DNA of 64,000 nucleotides from JAENVT01 sp963773085 (GTDB lineage Bacteria; Actinomycetota; Acidimicrobiia; Acidimicrobiales; Ilumatobacteraceae), in the NCBI GenBank assembly GCA_963773085.1, contig CAVYZS010000001.1, forward strand, positions 310,001 to 374,000. Direction: 5' to 3'. The translations under genes and the position numbers were made by a program. The notes below the pieces were generated by a model. That model saw only the letters and a list, made by a program, of their open reading frames with translations. It was not told where the DNA came from and searched no databases. Shown here in pieces: positions 28,593 through 38,052 of the stretch; position 1 is the first letter of the stretch; every line of letters begins with the position of its first letter.

Positions 28593-29862
28593 CGATGGCG
28601 CGCATCGTCATCCACGACAGTTGTGCTCCCCACAGCCCGGCGAGGCCGAGACGCGGGTACAGCAGCGTGGCGATCACCAGCGGCGCGAAGGCGATCAGGT
28701 TGATCACCGCCTGGCGAGCCAGCCACCGTTCGTCGTGCGCGCCGATCAAGGCGCCGTCGTAGGCGAAGGCGACCGCACCGGGGAACTGCATCACGGCCAG
28801 GATCAGCAGGCCGGCGGTGAGCCGTTCGATCACGGCCGGGTCATTGCTGAACACTTGCGGTAGTACCGGGCTGAGCGCGACGAGCACGAGGGCCAGCACC
28901 GTGGCGCACCACAACGACAGGCGGTTGCTGGCGCGACCGATGAACAGGGCCTGATTCGTATCGTCGGCGCCGAGCGCGCCCGCAACGAGCGACTGCGCTG
29001 GAATCGCCAACGCATCGAGCATGAGTGCAAGAAACATGAACAGCTGGGTCAGCACCTGGTGCGCTGCGAGCGTCGGCGTGTCGACCCTGGCAGCGACGGC
29101 GGTCGCGGTGTTCCACACCGCGAACATCGCCAGCGAACGAACCGCGAAGTGCATGCCGCTGCGCAGTAGCTTCTGCATCCGCTGTGGCGAAGGTCGGCCG
29201 CCACTTCGGTGCGGCCGAAGCACCCGCATGAACATCGCCGCGGCGCCGATCTGCACGAACACGGTGCTCCATGCCGACCCGGCGACACCGAGGTCGAGCC
29301 AGTAGACGGCGACGATCTCCAAGATCACGTTGACGACATTGGCGATCAGCACGATCTGCAACGGCTTGCGCAGATTGTTGACCCCACGCATCACGCCGTG
29401 CCCGACATAGGTGATCAGAACGAAGGGCAGACCGATGCAACTGATGCGCAGGTAGGTGACGGCGAATTCGAGCACGTCGCCGCGCCCGCCGAGCAACCAG
29501 GCCAACGGCTGGGCCGCGACCGCGACGATGATGCCCATCGGCACCCCGATCATCACCGCCAACCGAAGCGCACCGGTGGCGACGTCGCGGGCCTCGGCCG
29601 AGCGCCCGGCGCCATGGGCGAAGGCGACGTCGGGTGTGACGCCGTATTCCAGCGATGCAGTCAAGGAGATGACCGTCAGCAGGATCGTCGAGGCGATGGC
29701 GAGCCCGCCGAGCTGCGGTGTGCCGAGCCGGCCGACGATCGCCGTGTCGACCAGGACGTACATCGGCTCGATGGCCAGTGTGCCGAGCGCGGGGATCGCC
29801 AGAGCGATGATCCGCCGATCGAGTTCGCGGCGGGGATTGACCGCCCGGTTCGCGAGCTTCAC
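28522..29862 (-). CDS. MATE family efflux transporter
   Basis: About 446 residues from GTG 29862, with twelve hydrophobic segments. It has the MATE features IIALAIPALGTLAIEPMYVL, VDTAIVGRLGTPQLGGLAIA near the N terminus and the second-half repeat LAAHQVLTQLFMFLALMLDA. These are Na+- or H+-driven exporters of drugs or metabolites. The longer upstream frame overlaps the map gene and is unlikely. It follows map on the same strand with a gap of 4 bases, so the two are probably one transcript. Confidence 0.87.
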   Translation of the reverse strand: MKLANRAVNPRRELDRRIIALAIPALGTLAIEPMYVLVDTAIVGRLGTPQLGGLAIASTILLTVISLTASLEYGVTPDVAFAHGAGRSAEARDVATGALRLAVMIGVPMGIIVAVAAQPLAWLLGGRGDVLEFAVTYLRISCIGLPFVLITYVGHGVMRGVNNLRKPLQIVLIANVVNVILEIVAVYWLDLGVAGSAWSTVFVQIGAAAMFMRVLRPHRSGGRPSPQRMQKLLRSGMHFAVRSLAMFAVWNTATAVAARVDTPTLAAHQVLTQLFMFLALMLDALAIPAQSLVAGALGADDTNQALFIGRASNRLSLWCATVLALVLVALSPVLPQVFSNDPAVIERLTAGLLILAVMQFPGAVAFAYDGALIGAHDERWLARQAVINLIAFAPLVIATLLYPRLGLAGLWGAQLSWMTMRAIVNWRRWESRPWLRAAGSKPAIVP

Positions 29863-29866
29863 CCGC

Positions 29867-30850
29867 TCAACGGTGCCAGGGCGCCGATGGCGACACGGCA
29901 CCGGGCGCGGTGAGCACATCGAATCCGTCGTCGGTGACGAGGATCGTGTGTTCGTACTGAGCGGTGCGGCGTCCGTCGGAGGTCACTGCGGTCCAGTTGT
30001 CGTCGAAGACCATCTTGTGTTGCCACGATCCCATGGTGATCATCGGCTCGATGGTGAAGGTCATGCCTGGTCGCATGATCGTGCTGGCCCGCTCGTCGTA
30101 GTAGTGCAGCACCTGGATATCGGTGTGGAACTGTTCGCCGATGCCATGACCGATGAACGCCTTGACCACGCCGTACCGGTACTTCTTGGCGTGTGACTCG
30201 ATGGCTTTGCCGATGTCACTGATGGGGCGGCCCGGCCGCACGGCTTCGATGCCGTGCCACATGCACTCCTCGGTGACCCTCACCAACTGTTGACTGGCGG
30301 GGTCGACCGCGCCGACGAAGAAGGTGGCGTTGGTGTCGCCGTGCACACCTCCGACGTAGGTGGTGACGTCGATGTTGACGATGTCGCCGTTCTGGAGGGC
30401 CCGAGAGTCGGGGATGCCGTGGCAGATGACCTCGTTGACGCTGGTGCAAACGCTCTTCGGGAAGTGGTTGTAGTTGAGTGGGCTCGGGTAGGAGTTGCGT
30501 TCGATGCAGAGGTCGTGAACGTACGCGTCGATCGCATCGGTGGTGACGCCCGGCACGACCATCTCGCCGGCCAGCCGCAACACTTCGGCAGCGACGATTC
30601 CGGCGTGGCGCATGCGTTCGATGATCTCGGGGGACTTGACCCGCGACTCGGCCCATCTCACCGGAACCCCCGTCTCGGCGTACGGCGGCCGAACAATGTG
30701 ATCGGGAACGACACGCGTCGGACTGACGTCGCCTTGCAGGACCCGGCCTTCCAGCGGTTTGTGGCAGCGCTTGTACTTGCGCCCACTTCCGCACCAGCAC
30801 GGATCGTTGGCCTGAGGCAACGTGGCCGGTGGTTGGACCGTCTGCAGCAT
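29867..30850 (-). CDS. map: Type I methionine aminopeptidase with N-terminal SEC-C motif
   Basis: The 327-residue product starts at ATG 30850. An N-terminal zinc motif CWCGSGRKYKRCH (C18, C20, C29, H30) precedes the peptidase. Metal ligands are visible in VNIDVTTYVGGVHGDTNATF (two Asp), FIGHGIGEQFHTD (His), MTFTIEPMI (Glu) and QYEHTILVTDDG (Glu). SEC-C extended MetAPs remove the initiator Met near the ribosome tunnel. The gene is divergent from the ABC-F gene. Confidence 0.92.
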   Translation of the reverse strand: MLQTVQPPATLPQANDPCWCGSGRKYKRCHKPLEGRVLQGDVSPTRVVPDHIVRPPYAETGVPVRWAESRVKSPEIIERMRHAGIVAAEVLRLAGEMVVPGVTTDAIDAYVHDLCIERNSYPSPLNYNHFPKSVCTSVNEVICHGIPDSRALQNGDIVNIDVTTYVGGVHGDTNATFFVGAVDPASQQLVRVTEECMWHGIEAVRPGRPISDIGKAIESHAKKYRYGVVKAFIGHGIGEQFHTDIQVLHYYDERASTIMRPGMTFTIEPMITMGSWQHKMVFDDNWTAVTSDGRRTAQYEHTILVTDDGFDVLTAPGAVSPSAPWHR

Positions 30851-30931
30851 CGCGTCAAGTCTACCTGAGCTCGCTCCCGAGGTTCCCGGCGTGCGAAACA
30901 GGTCGGCGAACGGCGGCAACCGTGGAATAGC

Positions 30932-32512
30932 GTGGCGGCCGCAATGGGATCGATCCAGGTGAGCCACGTCGGATGGCGGCGTCCGGGTGGCGCCGAGCTG
31001 CTGCGCGACGTCAGCTTCGTCGTCGGCAACGGCGATCGGGTAGCGCTCGTCGGTGCCAACGGTGTGGGGAAGAGCACGCTGCTGCGCCTCATCGCCGGGG
31101 AGGTAACCGCAACGGCCGGGACCATCTCGATCGACGGCAGGCTCGGTGTGATGCGTCAGCTGGTCGGCGACACCGAGCAGACCGTGCGCGACCTCCTGGT
31201 GTCGGTGGCCCCGCAGCGTCTGCAAGAGGCGGCGGCGCGGCTCGCGGGTGCTGAGTCGACCGCGGCCGGCGAGCCGATGCGCTACGCCACGGCGCTCGCC
31301 GAGTGGGGCGATGCCGGCGGGTACGACGCCGAAGTCTTCTGGGATGCGTGCTGCACCAAAGCCGTGGGCGAACCGTATTCCGAGTTGGAGCAGCGGTTGC
31401 TGCGTACCTTCAGTGGCGGCGAGCAGAAACGGCTCGTTCTCGAGGCCCTGCTACGCAGCGACTACGACGTGCTGCTGCTCGACGAGCCCGACAACTTCCT
31501 CGATGTTCCGGGCAAGCGGTGGCTCGAGGCAGAGCTGCGTGCCAGCCGCAAGACGATGCTGTTCGTCAGTCACGACCGCGAGCTGTTGGCGGCGACGGCC
31601 ACGAAGATCGTGACGGTGGAAGCCAGTGGGGCTTGGACCCACGGCAGCGGATTCGCCGGCTACCACGAGGCCAGGCAGGCACACCTCGAGAACCGCGAGC
31701 ACGCGCTGTCCCTGTACGAGGAGGAACGCAAGAAACTCGAAGAACTGGTCATCGTGATGCGCCAGCGGGCGAAGATCAGCGACAAGTTCGCGCCACGCCT
31801 CAAGGCTGCAGAAAGCCGCCTCCGCCAATTTCTCGAACGCAGCGAGGCCCCCGAGCTCGTGCATGAACAGCGCATTGACATGCGCCTCGGGGGAGCGCGC
31901 ACGGGCAAACGGGCGTTGGCCGTGCGACAACTCGAGCTCCACGGTCTGACGGATCCGTTCGACCTCGAGCTGTGGTACGGCGAGCGGGTCGCAGTGCTGG
32001 GTGGGAACGGCGCCGGTAAGAGCCACTTCCTGCGCGTGTTGGACGGTGATCCGCTTGTCTCCCACGGCGGCGAGGTGCGCCTCGGCGCGGGCGTCGTGGC
32101 CGGCCTGTTCAACCAGACCCACGAACATCCGGATTGGAGCGGGCGCACGCTGCTGCAGATCCTCCACGACAACGACGTGGTCCGCGGTCCGGCCATGGGC
32201 ATGTTGCGTCGTTATGAGATGCAGGGCTGCGCCGACCAGACGTTCAACACCTTGAGCGGTGGCCAGCAGGCCCGGTTTCAGATCCTGCTCCTGGAGTTGA
32301 GTGGGGCGACGCTGCTGCTCCTCGACGAGCCGACCGACAACCTCGACCTCGTCTCGGCCGAGGCGTTGGAGGCTGGCCTCACCGAGTTCCAAGGCACCGT
32401 CATCGCCGTCACCCACGACCGCTGGTTCTTGCGCGGGTTCGACCGCTTCGTCGTGTTCAACGACGACTGCAGCGTCACCGATCACCTCGATCGTCCCGCC
32501 GAATGGCGATGA
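30932..32512 (+). CDS. ABC-F family ATP-binding protein
   Basis: The 526-residue soluble protein holds two ABC domains. The first has GANGVGKSTLLRL (41-49), signature FSGGEQKRLVLEAL and LLLDEPDNFLDV. The linker is helical and charged (ENREHALSLYEEERKKLEEL). The second has LGGNGAGKSHFLRVL, LSGGQQARFQILLLEL and LLLDEPTDNLDL. No membrane segment is present. ABC-F proteins act on the ribosome as translation factors or antibiotic-protection factors. GTG 30932 or ATG 30944 can start it. Confidence 0.88.
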   Translation: MAAAMGSIQVSHVGWRRPGGAELLRDVSFVVGNGDRVALVGANGVGKSTLLRLIAGEVTATAGTISIDGRLGVMRQLVGDTEQTVRDLLVSVAPQRLQEAAARLAGAESTAAGEPMRYATALAEWGDAGGYDAEVFWDACCTKAVGEPYSELEQRLLRTFSGGEQKRLVLEALLRSDYDVLLLDEPDNFLDVPGKRWLEAELRASRKTMLFVSHDRELLAATATKIVTVEASGAWTHGSGFAGYHEARQAHLENREHALSLYEEERKKLEELVIVMRQRAKISDKFAPRLKAAESRLRQFLERSEAPELVHEQRIDMRLGGARTGKRALAVRQLELHGLTDPFDLELWYGERVAVLGGNGAGKSHFLRVLDGDPLVSHGGEVRLGAGVVAGLFNQTHEHPDWSGRTLLQILHDNDVVRGPAMGMLRRYEMQGCADQTFNTLSGGQQARFQILLLELSGATLLLLDEPTDNLDLVSAEALEAGLTEFQGTVIAVTHDRWFLRGFDRFVVFNDDCSVTDHLDRPAEWR

Positions 32513-32562
32513 GCTCCGACGGCGAGGCACACGAAGGACTGGTGATCAGGTTGAACCGGGCG

Positions 32563-33108
32563 TCAAGTTCGATTTGGCAGGTTCGGCGGGCGCGGTGTCC
32601 AGAAGCTATCGAGTGAGGCATGCCCTGGTTGCAACGCGCTCCATGGGCCGCTCACCGTCAGGACTGCGACCGCTGCGGTCGGGAACTTCTCGATCGCCAT
32701 TCCGCCACGAGCCGCATCGGGGACGAGAAGATCCACGAGGTCTTCAACCCCTGGGTTGTGCCCGATGAGGAACACGGTTCGGGCCTGATCGTCGAGGCGG
32801 CGCAGTTCACTGATCAGGTGCCCAGAGCTGGCTCCGTACAGCTTCGCATCCAATTCGACGCGCGCCCGACGACCCAGCGTCGTACGGATCCCGTCGAGCG
32901 TCTCGCGGGTCCGCTGCGAGGTCGAGCAGAGGACGACGTCGGGGCGGAGTCCGAGACTCGCGATGTGATCGCGTAGCCGTTTGAGTGAATCGCGACCGCG
33001 CTTCGACAAAGGTCTGTCATGGTCCGTTAGCGACGGATCGTCCCAGCTCGACTTGGCGTGGCGGATGACGACGAGGTGTCTGTGCTCGGGATCGTGTGAG
33101 CGGCTCAT
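32563..33108 (-). CDS. SixA-like phosphohistidine phosphatase
   Basis: The 181-residue histidine phosphatase begins HRHLVVIRHAKSSWDD (RHG-type catalytic motif, residues 16-21). It has LSKRGRDSLKRL, VLCSTSQRTRETLDGI, a second catalytic His in VFLIGHNPGVEDLVDLL and EKFPTAAVAVL. SixA removes phosphate from phosphohistidine in phosphorelays. The start codon overlaps the antiporter stop (ATGA), so the two are co-translated. Confidence 0.88.
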   Translation of the reverse strand: MSRSHDPEHRHLVVIRHAKSSWDDPSLTDHDRPLSKRGRDSLKRLRDHIASLGLRPDVVLCSTSQRTRETLDGIRTTLGRRARVELDAKLYGASSGHLISELRRLDDQARTVFLIGHNPGVEDLVDLLVPDAARGGMAIEKFPTAAVAVLTVSGPWSALQPGHASLDSFWTPRPPNLPNRT

Positions 33109-34409
33109 GGGCTGCTCGGCCGGACGTCGTCGGGATGGCGCTCGCCCAGTCGGCGCGCTCGGGGCGATCCGGTCTGGATCGGGCGATGCTCGGGTTGGTC
33201 ATCGCCGAGGGCTCCTACTCGCTTCCCGTAGAGCTCGGCGAGTGGGCCGGCGGTGATGCCATGGAGGAAGACGCTGAGCACAACCGTGAGCAGGATCATC
33301 GCCACGATGGTATGACCTTCGCCCTCGGGCAGATCGTCGAACGCGATGATCCCGAAGACGATCGAGGCCAACCCCCGCGGACCGAACCAACCGATGAAGG
33401 CGACGGTTGTGCCACTGAGACCGCTACCAGCCAGCGCCAGCGCAACGGGGACCATCCGCAACACGGTCAAGGCGAGAACGGCGAAGGCGATCATCCCCCA
33501 GGTGACGTCGTCGAAGAGACCGATCGCGATGGTGCCGACGAGCAGCCACACCACCAAGCCGACGAGCTCGCCCATTTGTTCGCCGAACTCCCCGAGCTCT
33601 TCGGTGTCGACTTGGGTGCTCCCGAAGGCAAGGCCACCGACGAAGGCCGCGATGAAACCGTTGACATCCATGTAGAGCGCGGTGAAGTACGACGCAAGGG
33701 CCAGTGTGGGGACCAGCAGGCCGGAGGACGCGGGTGTGTTCCAGTTACGCGCACGGGTCACGACGAGTAGCCGTCCGCCGATGTAACCGAAGGCGACGCC
33801 GACAAGCATCCCGGCGGCAAGGTCGACCAACGCAGCCGAAAGAGAGAAGTCGCGGATGCTCGCCGCTTCTGTGACGGCTCCGGCCAGGAAGAAGGTGACC
33901 ATGGGTGTGACGATGCCGTCGTTGAGGCCGCTCTCCACGTTGAGCGTGCGCCTGACGCGGATCGGGACATGAGGATCGAGCACCACTGGTGCACCGAGGG
34001 CGGCGTCGGTTGGAGCCAGGGCCGCGCCGGCCAACGCGGACAGCCACGGGTCGAGGTCCGTGAGGAGCATGGCGGCGGCGAAGCCGAGCGCGATCGTGAT
34101 CGGCAGCCCGATGATCAGCAGCCTCGATGGCACTCCCCTGTCCGCTCGTAGCGAACCCACGTTGACCCGGGAGGCATCGGAGAACAGCACCAGCGCAAGG
34201 GCCAACTCGGTGATCAACCGAATGGTCTCGCTGCGCGGGCTCAGATCGACGAGATCGAGTGGCGGGTTGGAGACCGCCAGACCGAGTAGCACCATCGCCA
34301 TTGCCGAACTGATGTTCCAACGGGCCAGACGCCGCGCAGTGAGCGACCACAAGGCGATGCAGCCCGCGCCGATGGCGAGCACTCCCATGTCAAGCCCGTT
34401 TTCGTGCAT
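33105..34409 (-). CDS. CPA1-type cation:proton antiporter
   Basis: From MHENGLDMGVLAIGAGCIAL the 434-residue protein shows about twelve membrane segments. The ion-binding motif LAPTDAALGAPVVLDPHVP, NVESGLNDGIVTPMVTFFLA and the terminal WFGPRGLASIVFGII are typical Na+(K+)/H+ exchangers. No cytoplasmic TrkA-C regulatory domain follows. It is divergent from the WS/DGAT gene and coupled to sixA downstream. Confidence 0.88.
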   Translation of the reverse strand: MHENGLDMGVLAIGAGCIALWSLTARRLARWNISSAMAMVLLGLAVSNPPLDLVDLSPRSETIRLITELALALVLFSDASRVNVGSLRADRGVPSRLLIIGLPITIALGFAAAMLLTDLDPWLSALAGAALAPTDAALGAPVVLDPHVPIRVRRTLNVESGLNDGIVTPMVTFFLAGAVTEAASIRDFSLSAALVDLAAGMLVGVAFGYIGGRLLVVTRARNWNTPASSGLLVPTLALASYFTALYMDVNGFIAAFVGGLAFGSTQVDTEELGEFGEQMGELVGLVVWLLVGTIAIGLFDDVTWGMIAFAVLALTVLRMVPVALALAGSGLSGTTVAFIGWFGPRGLASIVFGIIAFDDLPEGEGHTIVAMILLTVVLSVFLHGITAGPLAELYGKRVGALGDDQPEHRPIQTGSPRARRLGERHPDDVRPSSP

Positions 34410-34536
34410 GTCAGGCGCCTTCCACCATTGCGATGGTGACGCTAGCAAACACCGTCGTTTGGCCCCGGCGGAAGGTGACACGGCTGATGTTCCCTAGAGT
34501 GCAGGTAGTTGATCCACCGCGTGTGAGGAGTGCCAA

Positions 34537-35946
34537 GTGACGGAGCGAATGAGTCCAGTTGGATCGATCATGTGGGGTCTCGGCCAAGACGCCTCGATGC
34601 GCATGATCGTGGGGAATGTGATGATCCTCGATAGGCCGCCGACCCGCGAGGCGCTGGTTGCGCGGCTCATGATCGCCAGCGCTGTTTCGCCGCGGTTGCG
34701 CCAGCGACCCGATGCCCCGCCGGGAATTCGAAGTCGGCCGGCGTGGATCGGCGACGATGAGTTCGACGCCGGCCAGCACGTCCGCACCATGGCGTTGGCC
34801 TCGCCTGGAGACCAGCGCCAGCTCCTCGATCTGGTGGCGTTGCTCGAGCCGTCACCGTTCGATCCGAAACTGTCGCCCTGGGATGTGACCGTGATCGAGG
34901 GTCTCGAGGGCGGGCGAGCTGCTCTGTACCTGCGCGCCCATCATGCGCTCACTGATGGTTTGGCCGGTGTCTCTCTCGTTCGCTCGTTCCTCGACGACCA
35001 GGTAGCAGCGACCGCCGAACCAACTCTGTCAATGGCAGCGCCGGTCGACGAGGCCATGTCGGCCAACGCCCAGTCCGTCGACGAGACTCCGGAGCTCGGC
35101 ACCCGCCGACGACCGGGCACGGTGAGCGTCACCATCGATCTCGCCGGCGCCATCCACCCGATCGCAAGCGGAGTTGCCGCGGCGATGAGGATCGACCCCT
35201 TCGATGCGGTCGTACGCGGTGTCCAGCGCAGCCTCGACGTCGCCAACTCGGTGTCCCGACAGGTCGTGGTGACGGGTGGTCCGTTGTCGGCTCTGCAGCC
35301 TTCGCGGTCGATGAACAGCCGCTTCGAGGCCATCACGGTGCCGGGGGCTCGCGCAACGGCGCTGGCTCTCGGCGGAAGTCGAAACGATCTGCTCGTTGCG
35401 GGGGCCGCCATCGGTCTCGGGCTCTACCACGAGCATCTCGGATTGCCCTGCCCTCAGCTTCGGCTGGCGTCGCCCTCGCGGTGGCGTAACGGTGCAATTG
35501 GTGGCGGATCGGTCGTGCCGACACGTGTGGAGGTACCTGCGGAGAACGGGCACCCGGGGCCACTGTTCGGTGTCGTTGCCGAGCGCTTGGAAAGAGCCCG
35601 ACGGGAGCCGGCGCTGCACACGACCCAACTGCTCGCGTCCGCTGTCAGCCGTTTGCCTACTCGCCTGCTCATGCCTCTGATGCGAGGCCAAGCCCATTCG
35701 GTGGATTTCGTGGCCACCTCGTTGCCGGGCACCCGCGGTGTCCGACAGATCTGCGGAGCCGTCGTCGAGAAGAGCTTCCCGTTCGGTCCACGTCTGGGTT
35801 GCCTGATGAACATCACCGGCTTCGCCGTCGACGACCGGCTCGATGTCGGAATCTGTCTCGACCCCACCGCCATTGCCGAGCCGGACCTCCTCGTGCAACT
35901 GATCCAGACCGCGTTCGAAGGGTTTGCTCCAACACATGGCTCGTGA
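34537..35946 (+). CDS. Wax ester synthase/diacylglycerol acyltransferase (WS/DGAT)
   Basis: The 469-residue product starts at GTG 34537 after GAGGAG. It has the catalytic HHALTDG (HHxxxDG) in LYLRAHHALTDGLAGVSLVR, PLSALQPSRSMNSRF, and the C-terminal VDFVATSLPGTRG then LGCLMNITGFAVDDRLDVGI. These enzymes make wax esters or triacylglycerol from acyl-CoA, a common storage route in actinobacteria. It heads a three-gene overlapping set with the nonapeptide-repeat and RDD proteins. Confidence 0.9.
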   Translation: MTERMSPVGSIMWGLGQDASMRMIVGNVMILDRPPTREALVARLMIASAVSPRLRQRPDAPPGIRSRPAWIGDDEFDAGQHVRTMALASPGDQRQLLDLVALLEPSPFDPKLSPWDVTVIEGLEGGRAALYLRAHHALTDGLAGVSLVRSFLDDQVAATAEPTLSMAAPVDEAMSANAQSVDETPELGTRRRPGTVSVTIDLAGAIHPIASGVAAAMRIDPFDAVVRGVQRSLDVANSVSRQVVVTGGPLSALQPSRSMNSRFEAITVPGARATALALGGSRNDLLVAGAAIGLGLYHEHLGLPCPQLRLASPSRWRNGAIGGGSVVPTRVEVPAENGHPGPLFGVVAERLERARREPALHTTQLLASAVSRLPTRLLMPLMRGQAHSVDFVATSLPGTRGVRQICGAVVEKSFPFGPRLGCLMNITGFAVDDRLDVGICLDPTAIAEPDLLVQLIQTAFEGFAPTHGS

Positions 35947-36550
35947 CAATCAGCGCAACAATTCCTGGGCACCGCCGCGCCCGGGTCGGCTGGGGGCGCT
36001 GATCGACGATGCCAGTGCGATCCTGCAGTCCGTGGTCAACGAGGTCGCCCCGGGGGTGGTCAGGGCAATCGACATCGACGACATAGTGCAGCAGATCGAC
36101 ATCCAGGAGATCATCGATCGAGTCGACATCCAGACGATCGTCGATCGAATCGATCTCGATCAGCTTCTCGAGCACGTCGATGTGAACAGGCTCCTGTTGC
36201 GGCTCGATCCCAACGTGCTCGTCACGCTGCTCAACATGTTGATGACGCAGTTGGACCTGAACGCGGTGGTGAGCCGGCTCGATATCGATCGGATCATCGA
36301 GAGGGTCGACATCAACGCGATCGTCCAGCGGGTCGACATCGACGCCCTGGTGCAACGAACCGAACTCGAAGCGATCGTGGCACGGGCGAGCGCCGGTGTC
36401 GCGACCGACCTGGTCGACTCGGTGCGCAGCGCAGGCGTCGGACTCGACTCGTTCGTGCACCGCCAGGTCGATCGCCTCCTTCGACGCGGTTCGACACGAC
36501 CGAGCGGCCCGCCCTTGCTCGTGCCGCAGTTGAGGCACGAATCCTCATGA
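35936..36550 (+). CDS. Hypothetical protein with a nonapeptide Ile-Asp repeat
   Basis: About 204 residues from MARDNQRNNSWAPPRP. The middle is built from roughly ten units of nine residues with pattern (I/V/L)-D-(I/L/V)-x-x-(I/L)-(I/V/L)-x-R, e.g. VDIQTIVDR, IDLDQLLEH, LDIDRIIER, VDINAIVQR. The regular hydrophobic spacing suggests an elongated amphipathic solenoid or a surface that lies on membrane. It has no signal peptide. The gene overlaps the WS/DGAT end by 11 bases and the RDD gene by ATGA. Function is unknown; the contiguity suggests action with the RDD membrane protein or at lipid bodies. Confidence 0.75.
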   Translation: MARDNQRNNSWAPPRPGRLGALIDDASAILQSVVNEVAPGVVRAIDIDDIVQQIDIQEIIDRVDIQTIVDRIDLDQLLEHVDVNRLLLRLDPNVLVTLLNMLMTQLDLNAVVSRLDIDRIIERVDINAIVQRVDIDALVQRTELEAIVARASAGVATDLVDSVRSAGVGLDSFVHRQVDRLLRRGSTRPSGPPLLVPQLRHESS

Positions 36551-37062
36551 GCACGAACGTCGAATCGCCTGCCGACCGCGACCTCGGTCTGCAAGGCCAC
36601 TATGCCGGCATCGTGACGCGGCTGGCAGCCTTCGCCATCGATGTCCTCGTCGCAAACACCTTGTTCGCGATCACAGGTCGCGTCGCCGAATTCGTGTGGT
36701 CGTCGTTGCTCGGCGGACAGAAGCTCCTGTCGGATGCTCGCATCGCGTCGGCGGTGATTCTGGCGATCTGGCTGCTGATCTACTTTGCATATCCGCTGGC
36801 GGTCTCTGGCAGAACGCTGGGGATGGCAGTCGTCGGTCTGCAGGTGGTCACCAGAGATGGTGGCAACATCAGTGGCAGGCACGCCGTGATCCGCACCCTG
36901 GTTCTTCCGCTCAGTGTGGTCTTCGCCGTGGTCGGCGTGATAATCCCGCTGGTCAACCGCGATCGCCGGGCGCTGCACGACTTGATCGCCGGAACGGCGG
37001 TCGTCTACTCGTGGAACGCGCGTGCCGCTCGCCTGCGCTTCCTCGCCAAGACGGAGCAATGA
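36547..37062 (+). CDS. RDD family membrane protein
   Basis: The 171-residue product begins after ESPADRDLGLQGHYAGIVTR with the RDD-family R-x-x-A-x-x-x-D motif (VTRLAAFAIDVLVA). It has three to four membrane segments (AFAIDVLVANTLFAITG, ILAIWLLIYFAYPLAV, TLVLPLSVVFAVVGVIIPLV) and ends with NRDRRALHDLIAGTAVVYSW. RDD proteins are small membrane proteins of mostly unknown role, some linked to ion exchange. It overlaps the repeat protein by 4 bases. Confidence 0.85.
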   Translation: MSTNVESPADRDLGLQGHYAGIVTRLAAFAIDVLVANTLFAITGRVAEFVWSSLLGGQKLLSDARIASAVILAIWLLIYFAYPLAVSGRTLGMAVVGLQVVTRDGGNISGRHAVIRTLVLPLSVVFAVVGVIIPLVNRDRRALHDLIAGTAVVYSWNARAARLRFLAKTEQ

Positions 37063-37099
37063 CGAGCCCGGATCCGTGTGTGTGCGATCACGAACTCCG

Positions 37100-37870
37100 C
37101 TACCGATCCATGGACTCGCGCACGTGGATCAGCGGTGTGTCAGGCACGGTGATGAACCCTCGTCGCGGGCGATCGAGATCGAACGACACGAAGAGGATGA
37201 TGAGCAACACGACCGCCGTGACCACCGACGTCGTGACGCTCCTGCCGAGCAGCGTGAGGAAGAGCGCCAGTGCCCCGAGCGCGATCGCGCTGCCCATCAC
37301 GAGGAGCAGCATCACTGGTGTGGGGACGCGATTTCCGAGCGATGCCACTCGCGACGTGTGGCTGTCGAACGTGTCGTTCAACACCTCGATGTAGAGACGG
37401 GGAGCGGTGCCGACGGGATCCGCACTCACGGCGTCGCCGGCCACGGTCCACAGATCGCCCTGCAACGCCCGGATCTCGGCCATCTTCTCACGGTACCGCG
37501 CGGTTTCGGGGACGACGTTGGCGAGTTCGATGGCCGCGTCGGTGTACTCCTCCAGCAGCGCGAGCGACTGCCCACGCTCGGGTTCGCCGAGCAGTTGTGC
37601 ACGCAGGTAGGCGGTGCCGATGTCGTTGGCCTCCTGCACCAGGAGCGCGCGGCGGACTTCGTATCGTCCGACCGCCATCGACAGGCCGAACGCGAGGAGC
37701 AGGCCGACCAGGCCGAGCAACGTGCCCTGGACGACACCGACCGGTTCGTGGGTGACGTCCGGCCGACGGCGTAGAGCACGTCCGATGAGGATTCCGGCGG
37801 CGACGCTTCCCCCGACCACCGCGATGAGGACGAGAGCAAGCGAAGCCGTGTTCAATCGAAAGAAATCCAC
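37100..37870 (-). CDS. DUF4239 (bestrophin-like) membrane protein
   Basis: The 256-residue product has two N-terminal membrane helices (TASLALVLIAVVGGSVAAGI, GTLLGLVGLLLAFGLSMAVG), then the family signature RYEVRRALLVQEANDIGTAY and a cytoplasmic helical region. Two C-terminal helices follow (TPVMLLLVMGSAIALGALAL, TAVVLLIILFVSFD). The ends match DUF4239, FDLDRPRRGFI. Function is unknown. It is convergent with the RDD gene. Confidence 0.8.
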   Translation of the reverse strand: MDFFRLNTASLALVLIAVVGGSVAAGILIGRALRRRPDVTHEPVGVVQGTLLGLVGLLLAFGLSMAVGRYEVRRALLVQEANDIGTAYLRAQLLGEPERGQSLALLEEYTDAAIELANVVPETARYREKMAEIRALQGDLWTVAGDAVSADPVGTAPRLYIEVLNDTFDSHTSRVASLGNRVPTPVMLLLVMGSAIALGALALFLTLLGRSVTTSVVTAVVLLIILFVSFDLDRPRRGFITVPDTPLIHVRESMDR

Positions 37871-38052
37871 CGTGTCTCCTTCACTGCTCGTCCATCACTT
37901 CCGCACCAATCCGACAGCCACGTGCGGCACACGCCACGGTTCGTGAAGTCGGTGGTGATTATCGTCGTCCAAGGCCGGCGCGGACGACTGCAGCCCTCGA
38001 TACGGTCGGGGAGCACGTCGGTGGGGCGCCGAGGCTTTGGCGCGTGTTGGCA

